Below are positions 58,620-64,000 of a stretch of DNA of 64,000 nt, piece by piece (position 1 is the first letter of the stretch; every line of letters begins with the position of its first letter). Location: positions 62,001-126,000 of the forward strand of contig JBAYYV010000001.1 in the NCBI GenBank assembly GCA_041672845.1. The letters run 5' to 3'. Under the pieces are notes generated by a model. That model had not been told where the DNA came from. It searched no databases and worked only from the letters and a program-made list of their open reading frames with translations. The position numbers were made by a program, and so were the translations under genes. The DNA is from JBAYDV01 sp041672845 (GTDB lineage Bacteria; Bacteroidota; Bacteroidia; Bacteroidales; UBA932).

Positions 58620-61343
58620 ATGGACGAAAATATAACTAACAAATTTGAGAAAGTTATTTCGGACGGAACTAAGAAATATAAGCTTTCGGGTATGTTTAGA
58701 GAATGGTTTTTGGATTATTCTTCATATGTGATTCTTGAAAGAGCAGTTCCTAATGTAATAGATGGGTTAAAACCTGTTCAAAGGCGTATCCTCCATGCTA
58801 TGAAATTAAATGACGACGGTCGCTATAATAAAGTGGCTACTTTAGTCGGTGCTACTATGCCTTTCCATCCTCATGGGGATGCTTCTATTAAAGATGCATT
58901 AGTGGGACTTGGTCAGAAAGAATTGCTTATTGACTGCCAAGGGAATTGGGGAAATATTCTTACAGGTGATAGGGCTGCTGCAGGTCGTTATATTGAAGCT
59001 CGTTTAACCGAATTTGCTAAGGAAGTCGTTTTTAATAATAAAACCACTGAATGGGTTAGTTCTTATGATGGTAGAAATCAAGAACCTGTTTATCTTCCTG
59101 TTAAATTTCCATTATTGTTAGCGCAAGGTTCTGTAGGGGTAGCTGTCGGTCTGTCGACAAATATTTTACCTCATAACTTCAATGAACTTATAGATGCTTC
59201 TATTTCTTATTTAGAAGGTAAACCTTTCATTTTATATCCTGATTTTCCCACAGGTGGACAGATAGATGTAGATAATTATAATGATGGTAGAAGAGGTGGA
59301 AGAATTCGCTGTAGAGCTGTCATAGATAAACTGGATAAAAATACTTTAGTCATAAGGGAAATACCTTTTACTAGAACTACTTCAGATATTATCGATTCTG
59401 TATTGAGGGCAAACGATAAGGGTAAGATTAAGATTAAAAAAATAGATGATAATACTTCAGAGAATGCTGAAATTATTATCCAATTAAATAATGATACTTC
59501 TCCTGATAAAACTATAGATGCATTATATGCTACTACTGACTGTGAAGTATCTCTTTCTCCTAACGCTTGTATTATTCATGATAATAAGCCAGAATTTATC
59601 GGAATATCTGATGTATTAAAAATATCTGCTGAAACTACTCGTTCTTTACTTAAAAAAGATCTTGAAATTAAGTTATCTGAATTAGAACAAGATTGGCATT
59701 ATACTTCTCTTGAAAAAATATTTTTTGAAAATAAAGTATATCAAGTTTTAGAAAATAATGCTAGAACTTGGGAGAAACAATTGTCAGATGTCAAGACTAA
59801 AATGAATACTTATAAAGATATTCTTAGAAGAAAAATTGATGATGAAGATATTAATAAACTAGTAGAGAAACCCGTCAGAAAGATATCTAAATTTGATATT
59901 AAAGTAGTAGATGCTAAAATTAAGAAGATAGAAAATTCTGAGAAAGAGATTAAAGAGTATCTAGCTAACATTACTAAATATACTATTAATTACTATAAGC
60001 ATCTTAAAGAAAAATATGGTAAAGGTCATGAGAGAAAAACTGAAGTAAGATCTTTTTTAAATATAGAAGTAACTAAAGTCGTAGCTAGTAATGCTAAACT
60101 TTATGCAAACATTACTGAAGGATTCATCGGTATGTCTCAGAAGAAAATAGACGGATCTGAATTTATAGAAGACTGTTCAGATATAGATGAAATAATAGTA
60201 TTCCTTAAAGATGGTAAATATAAGATTATACAGATAAGTGATAAAACCTTCGTCGGTAAGAATATTATTCATGTAGCAGTATTCCATAAAGATGATACTC
60301 GAACTGTTTATAATGTTATTTATAGAGATGGTAGAGGTGGTACAGTATATGCGAAGAGATTTCAAATAACAAGTTATACTCGTGATAAAGAATATGACTT
60401 AACTAAAGGTACTGAAACCTCTAGCATATTGTGGTTTACTTTTAATCCTAATGGGGAGGCTGAGACCATTAAAGTTATGCTTAGGCCTCGAGCTAAACTT
60501 AAGAAGCTAATTATTAATTATGATTTTGCTAATTTAGCTATTAAGAATAAGGGAGCTCAAGGAAATATTGTTACTAAGAATTCTGTTCAGAAAATAGTTT
60601 TAAAATCAGCTGGTATTCCTACTATTCATGGTAAACCTATATGGTTTGACTGGGATGTTAATCGTCTTAATGAAGATAATAGGGGTGAATTATTAGGAGA
60701 ATTTAAAGGAGATGAACATCTATTAGTCATTTGTAAAAATGGTACTTTCTATACTACTAATTTAGATTTAAGTAATCGATATCCTGGAGATATTTTTAAG
60801 ATAAAAAAATTAGATGTAGAAAAAGTCTTTTCTGTCGTATATTGGGATAACGCTAGTAAATATTTTTATATTAAAAGATTTAATTTTGTAGAGAGTGATA
60901 ATACTGTTCAGTCTATTATATCTGAATCAAGTGGTTCTTATCTACATTCTATATCTCAAATACCTGGATCTACCTTAAAGATTAGTTTTAAGAAAGAAGG
61001 AAAAAAACAGAGAGAAGATGAAATTATAGATTTGGATGATTTTATAGCTGTGAAGGGATGTAAGGCTAAAGGTAAACGTGCTACATATTATCCTGTTAAA
61101 GGAATAGAATTAATTCAACCAGAAATAAAGGAAGAAAAAATAGCTATAGATTTAGATGGAAATTCAGGCATCGATGGATATGGTAATACGGATGATAACA
61201 ATGATGCTGATTCTTTAGATATTTTTAAAGAAGATAATAAAGGGGTAGTAATTAAAAAGAAAAAAGCTCCGGCTAAAACATTCCGCCCTGGTACAATAAT
61301 TGATTTAAATGAGGACGGTGATGATGGTCCTACATTATTTTAA
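58620..61343 (+). CDS. parC: DNA topoisomerase IV subunit A (GyrA/ParC-like)
   Basis: A 907-residue type IIA topoisomerase A subunit. The catalytic tyrosine is Y124 (AGRYIEARL), with HPHGDASIKDALVG as the counterpart of the quinolone region. It is distinct from the bona fide gyrA at 32.3 kb: there is no GyrA box, and the C-terminal domain is divergent and ends with an acidic and Lys-rich tail. It should decatenate chromosomes with ParE, which is not adjacent. shikimate kinase follows 11 bases later. Confidence 0.92.
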   Translation: MDENITNKFEKVISDGTKKYKLSGMFREWFLDYSSYVILERAVPNVIDGLKPVQRRILHAMKLNDDGRYNKVATLVGATMPFHPHGDASIKDALVGLGQKELLIDCQGNWGNILTGDRAAAGRYIEARLTEFAKEVVFNNKTTEWVSSYDGRNQEPVYLPVKFPLLLAQGSVGVAVGLSTNILPHNFNELIDASISYLEGKPFILYPDFPTGGQIDVDNYNDGRRGGRIRCRAVIDKLDKNTLVIREIPFTRTTSDIIDSVLRANDKGKIKIKKIDDNTSENAEIIIQLNNDTSPDKTIDALYATTDCEVSLSPNACIIHDNKPEFIGISDVLKISAETTRSLLKKDLEIKLSELEQDWHYTSLEKIFFENKVYQVLENNARTWEKQLSDVKTKMNTYKDILRRKIDDEDINKLVEKPVRKISKFDIKVVDAKIKKIENSEKEIKEYLANITKYTINYYKHLKEKYGKGHERKTEVRSFLNIEVTKVVASNAKLYANITEGFIGMSQKKIDGSEFIEDCSDIDEIIVFLKDGKYKIIQISDKTFVGKNIIHVAVFHKDDTRTVYNVIYRDGRGGTVYAKRFQITSYTRDKEYDLTKGTETSSILWFTFNPNGEAETIKVMLRPRAKLKKLIINYDFANLAIKNKGAQGNIVTKNSVQKIVLKSAGIPTIHGKPIWFDWDVNRLNEDNRGELLGEFKGDEHLLVICKNGTFYTTNLDLSNRYPGDIFKIKKLDVEKVFSVVYWDNASKYFYIKRFNFVESDNTVQSIISESSGSYLHSISQIPGSTLKISFKKEGKKQREDEIIDLDDFIAVKGCKAKGKRATYYPVKGIELIQPEIKEEKIAIDLDGNSGIDGYGNTDDNNDADSLDIFKEDNKGVVIKKKKAPAKTFRPGTIIDLNEDGDDGPTLF

Positions 61344-61354
61344 AACTTAAAAAG

Positions 61355-61954
61355 ATGATAATTGCATTAGTTGGATTCATGGGCGCTGGTAAAACCACTT
61401 TAGGTAAAAAAATATCAGAAGCTATGTCAGCAGAATTTGTAGATCTTGATCAATATATAGAAAAGAAAGAATCAAAAAAAATAATTGATATTTTTGAAAA
61501 AAATGGTGAAATGGCTTTTCGAAAAATGGAAGAAGACCATTTACAAGATTTACTAGAAGCACATATTAGTAAACATCCTGAAGCCATAAGTGATTTACCA
61601 GAAGAAGGAGAAGAGACCTTAGTTAATTATAATGATTCAGAAGATGCTCGAAATAATGAATTACCTAAACGTAAATGCACTCTTGTAATCTCATTAGGTG
61701 GAGGTACTGTCGAAAGTGCATTATGCAGAGATTTAATAAGAAGATTTACTTATTGTATCTATTTAAAAGCAGATGTAAAAGTCTTACTTGATCGTTTAGA
61801 TAAAAAAGCCCAAAAAACTAGACCTAAGTTAGAAGTACCCACGGAAAATATTAATAAAGAAGAGATATCACTTAAAGCACGTATTGAAAGTCTTTATGAA
61901 AGACGGGAACCTCTTTATGAAGAGGTCGCTCGTAAAATTATTAAGATTCAATAA
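61355..61954 (+). CDS. aroK: Shikimate kinase with an acidic insertion
   Basis: A 199-residue P-loop kinase that phosphorylates shikimate in aromatic amino acid synthesis. Walker A is GFMGAGKTT, the shikimate-binding DLDQYIE and FRKMEED segments follow, and the glycine-rich SLGGGTV motif is present. Normal AroK is about 170 residues; here roughly 38 extra residues (about 72-110, including DLPEEGEETLVNYNDSED) separate the FRxxE helix from the GGG strand. The insertion is highly acidic and probably a surface loop. It is 11 bases downstream of parC and convergent with tonB. Confidence 0.9.
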   Translation: MIIALVGFMGAGKTTLGKKISEAMSAEFVDLDQYIEKKESKKIIDIFEKNGEMAFRKMEEDHLQDLLEAHISKHPEAISDLPEEGEETLVNYNDSEDARNNELPKRKCTLVISLGGGTVESALCRDLIRRFTYCIYLKADVKVLLDRLDKKAQKTRPKLEVPTENINKEEISLKARIESLYERREPLYEEVARKIIKIQ

Positions 61955-61959
61955 AGAAC

Positions 61960-62739
61960 TTAATGTAGTTTGAAAATATAAGTAATAGAACCTAACTGAA
62001 CAGTGGGTGCTGATGAAGAAATATTGAATTCTGCTTTTTTAGCAGCTTTTATAGCAGCTTTCCACAAAGTATTATCTGTAACTGTAGTTCCTTTTAAGTC
62101 GATAGATGCATCTATTACTTTACCATATTGATCGACCTTAATTTTCACTACTACTTCTCCTTCATTTTCTACATCATAATTAGGGGTAGGTAGGTTCCCC
62201 ATTATAGATCTACCTTTTAGCTTAGCTCTAGGTGTTCCTTCTACATTACCTACTTTAGTATTTCCTTGAGAATGGCCAGCCTTAAGACCATCAGATATTT
62301 TATCAGCTACTTGAGTAGCTAACGTATCAGATTTGTTTTTAGCACTAGAAAATAAGGCTTTCTGAATAATTATTTTTTTTCTAGGTGGTTCAGGAACTTC
62401 TACATCTCCTTGGTTATCTACAGTAGTTTCTACTCCGTTAGATGCTTTTTCACCTAAGATAGAAGATTCTGATTTCTGGACTAATCTAACATCTTTATTT
62501 TTTTCCACTTGGTTAGCTCTAGGTTCATGTCCAGTTTTGACTTGAATAGGCTTAGCTATTTCATCATCAGTAAATTCTATAAGAATACCTTGTTCTTTTG
62601 GGGGTGGATATTTGTATTTGAAGCCACTAGAAAAACCACAACAGATAAGAACTAAGTGAAATAAAATCGTTAGTATAATTCCATTTCGTTTACCTTTTTT
62701 CTTTACTTGTTTGTTGTATTCTTCTTGTCTATGATTCAT
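61960..62739 (-). CDS. tonB: Energy transducer TonB
   Basis: A 259-residue TonB protein with an N-terminal membrane anchor (about residues 18-38), a periplasmic linker rich in charged residues and Gln/Asn instead of long Pro-Lys runs, and a C-terminal TonB domain (YDVENEGEVVVKIKVDQYGKVIDASI). It transmits the proton-motive force from ExbBD to outer-membrane receptors, for example the HmuR-like receptor in this window. It is the last gene of the exbB-exbD-tonB unit, 4 bases after exbD. Confidence 0.9.
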   Translation of the reverse strand: MNHRQEEYNKQVKKKGKRNGIILTILFHLVLICCGFSSGFKYKYPPPKEQGILIEFTDDEIAKPIQVKTGHEPRANQVEKNKDVRLVQKSESSILGEKASNGVETTVDNQGDVEVPEPPRKKIIIQKALFSSAKNKSDTLATQVADKISDGLKAGHSQGNTKVGNVEGTPRAKLKGRSIMGNLPTPNYDVENEGEVVVKIKVDQYGKVIDASIDLKGTTVTDNTLWKAAIKAAKKAEFNISSSAPTVQLGSITYIFKLH

Positions 62740-62743
62740 AATA

Positions 62744-63157
62744 TTATTCTGGCGAAGTAGCCAGTATCACTTTCCATCTATTTCTTTTAGCTATGTTCAT
62801 TAGATTCACTACCTTTTCTATAGGAACTGTTCTATCAGCATATATTGAAAAAGTAGGATCATCTCTATCTTGCAATTTATTCTGAAGGGCTGCTTCTATC
62901 AGATCAAATCTAATAGGTGCTTTCTTACCATTAATATGATATGAAAAAGTATTGCTTTTAGTATATTGTTTGATAGATATGCTTACTGTAGCTTTAGCTG
63001 AAATTTGATTACTACTTTTAGGCAATAATAATTTTAAAGCATTAGGATTAACTAATGTAGATGTAACTAAGAAGAAAATAAGTAGCAAGAATACTATGTC
63101 AGTCATAGATGACATAGAAAATTCTGGAGATATTTTTGTTTTTCTTTTTAAAGCCAT
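62744..63157 (-). CDS. exbD: Biopolymer transporter ExbD
   Basis: A 137-residue protein with a short cytoplasmic N-terminus, one helix and a periplasmic domain. The membrane segment SSMTDIVFLLLIFFLVTSTLV contains the essential Asp of ExbD/TolR. It partners ExbB (3 bases upstream) in the stator that drives TonB, which follows 4 bases later. A TolR role is possible, but the tonB gene in the same unit favours ExbD. Confidence 0.92.
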   Translation of the reverse strand: MALKRKTKISPEFSMSSMTDIVFLLLIFFLVTSTLVNPNALKLLLPKSSNQISAKATVSISIKQYTKSNTFSYHINGKKAPIRFDLIEAALQNKLQDRDDPTFSIYADRTVPIEKVVNLMNIAKRNRWKVILATSPE

Positions 63158-63160
63158 AAC

Positions 63161-63844
63161 CTATTTTTTCTGAGGTTCGTAAAGCATATTCATAAATTCC
63201 ATAGTAGTATCTTCCATAGTATCTACTAGGTTAGATATTTTAGCAGTAAGATAGTTATATCCGAAGTAAGCGATTATACCTACAAATAAACCACCTACCG
63301 TGGTAATCATAGCAGTATATATACCTCCTGATAATAAAGAGATATCTATATTGTTACCTGCAGTAGACATATTGAAGAAAGCTTCGATCATACCGATAAC
63401 GGTACCTAAGAAACCAATCATAGGAGCACCTCCAGCTATAGTCGCTAGTAGAGGAAGACTCTTTTCAAGTTTGGCTACTTCGATGTTACCTGTATTTTCT
63501 ACAGCTGCTTGAATGTCAGGAAGAGGACGACCTATCCTGGCAATACCTTTTTCGATAAGTCTAGCTACTGGAGAATCATTTTCATTACATCTAGTTAATG
63601 CAGCATCTATATGGCCACTTTGCATATCGACATGAATATCTTTCATAAAGTTAGTATCTAGTTTACTAGCTTTTCTAATCATCCAATATTTCTGCCCAAA
63701 GATATAAATAGCGATAATCGAAAGTATAAGTAATACTATCATAATCCAACCACCTTTGGAAGCCATGCCTATTAATGAGAAATGCATTTCTTGAGCTACA
63801 GGAGCAGCTACTTCAGCCCCTGTTTGTAATAATGTAAATAACAT
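63161..63844 (-). CDS. exbB: MotA/TolQ/ExbB proton channel protein
   Basis: A 227-residue protein with three helices: residues 34-52, about 130-152 and 170-195. It carries the conserved KSLPLLATIAGGAPMIGFLGTVIGMIEAF and GIYTAMITTVGGLFVGI segments. It forms the pentameric proton channel around the ExbD dimer. It is the first gene of exbB-exbD-tonB. The first 20 residues (LLQTGAEVAAPVAQEMHF) form a periplasmic N-terminal stretch common in Bacteroidota. Confidence 0.93.
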   Translation of the reverse strand: MLFTLLQTGAEVAAPVAQEMHFSLIGMASKGGWIMIVLLILSIIAIYIFGQKYWMIRKASKLDTNFMKDIHVDMQSGHIDAALTRCNENDSPVARLIEKGIARIGRPLPDIQAAVENTGNIEVAKLEKSLPLLATIAGGAPMIGFLGTVIGMIEAFFNMSTAGNNIDISLLSGGIYTAMITTVGGLFVGIIAYFGYNYLTAKISNLVDTMEDTTMEFMNMLYEPQKK

Positions 63845-63912
63845 ATGTGTAAATTATTATTGTTTTCTATTTATTTGTTTAATAATCATTTAATTCTTCA
63901 TCAAAACGAGTA

Positions 63913-63920
63913 CAAATTTA
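63913..63920 (-). promoter_or_regulatory. -7 promoter element of exbB-exbD-tonB
   Basis: The minus strand reads TAAATTTG, a match to TAnnTTTG, 69 bases upstream of the exbB ATG. Beyond this, up to the window end, I see no gene. Confidence 0.5.
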
Positions 63921-64000
63921 GTAAATATTTTTAAACGTTAAAGTTCCTTTTTTAAGCATCGTTTTTATTATTATCCTTTATGTATCCATCTAAATAATTT

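Overview
The window is a piece of a strongly AT-rich chromosome from a member of the Bacteroidota, most likely an anaerobic Bacteroidales. The evidence is consistent. Nearly every promoter I can find carries the Bacteroidota -7 element TAnnTTTG. Start codons follow A-rich leaders with no clear Shine-Dalgarno. The gene content is typical of the phylum: S46 dipeptidyl-peptidase, tricorn-like S41 protease, HmuY/HmuR, GLPGLI protein, gyrA followed by a TPR gene, DUF3822-rsmD. Metabolism looks strictly fermentative: oxygen-sensitive class III ribonucleotide reductase, indolepyruvate ferredoxin oxidoreductase, acetate kinase and a Ptb/Buk butyrate pathway. A Porphyromonadaceae- or Dysgonomonadaceae-like bacterium would fit, but I cannot assign a genus.

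Layout. 1-3.5 kb: a tricorn-like protease running off the left edge, divergent from iorAB. 3.5-6.6 kb: a cobalamin riboswitch in front of nrdD-nrdG. 6.6-9.5 kb: a two-gene haem uptake unit (HmuY-like lipoprotein plus TonB-dependent receptor). 9.5-10.9 kb: a di-iron RIC-like protein with a LuxR-type regulator whose receiver domain has lost its phosphoacceptor. 10.9-17.4 kb, minus strand: DUF2461, tpiA, iron alcohol dehydrogenase, DUF5672, then a tight NUDIX-MATE-cytidylate-kinase-like unit. 17.7-22 kb: a small membrane protein, a GLPGLI protein coupled to an outer-membrane barrel, and a cold-shock gene. 22-28 kb, minus strand: a YbhGFSR-type ABC exporter operon under a TetR regulator with a clear palindromic operator, with a possible TolC stub at its distal end. 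28-28.4 kb: two identical tRNA-Lys genes.

28.4-64 kb is mostly core genome: an uncharacterised Hef-like protein, clpC, gyrA, a TPR protein, an HD hydrolase, DPP7, an AI-2E family transporter, a PurF homologue with a ruined glutaminase site, comEC, the ackA-ptb-buk fermentation cluster, a membrane-anchored AraC regulator, cstA, a DHH phosphoesterase with two FKBP-like lipoproteins, DUF3822-rsmD, tRNA-Asp, an orphan MacB-like permease, a pseudouridine synthase with a long repeat-rich N-terminal extension, era, parC, aroK and tonB-exbD-exbB.

How the genes fit together: ExbBD-TonB would energise the two TonB-dependent receptors. DPP7 and CstA point to peptide use. Haem uptake and the RIC-like repair protein fit a host-associated anaerobe facing nitrosative stress. 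The best leads for new biology are the degenerate PurF homologue, the RIC/pseudo-receiver pair, the repeat-rich pseudouridine synthase, the Hef-like gene, and the GLPGLI/barrel locus with paired upstream repeats. I see no CRISPR array, prophage, insertion sequence or biosynthetic cluster.
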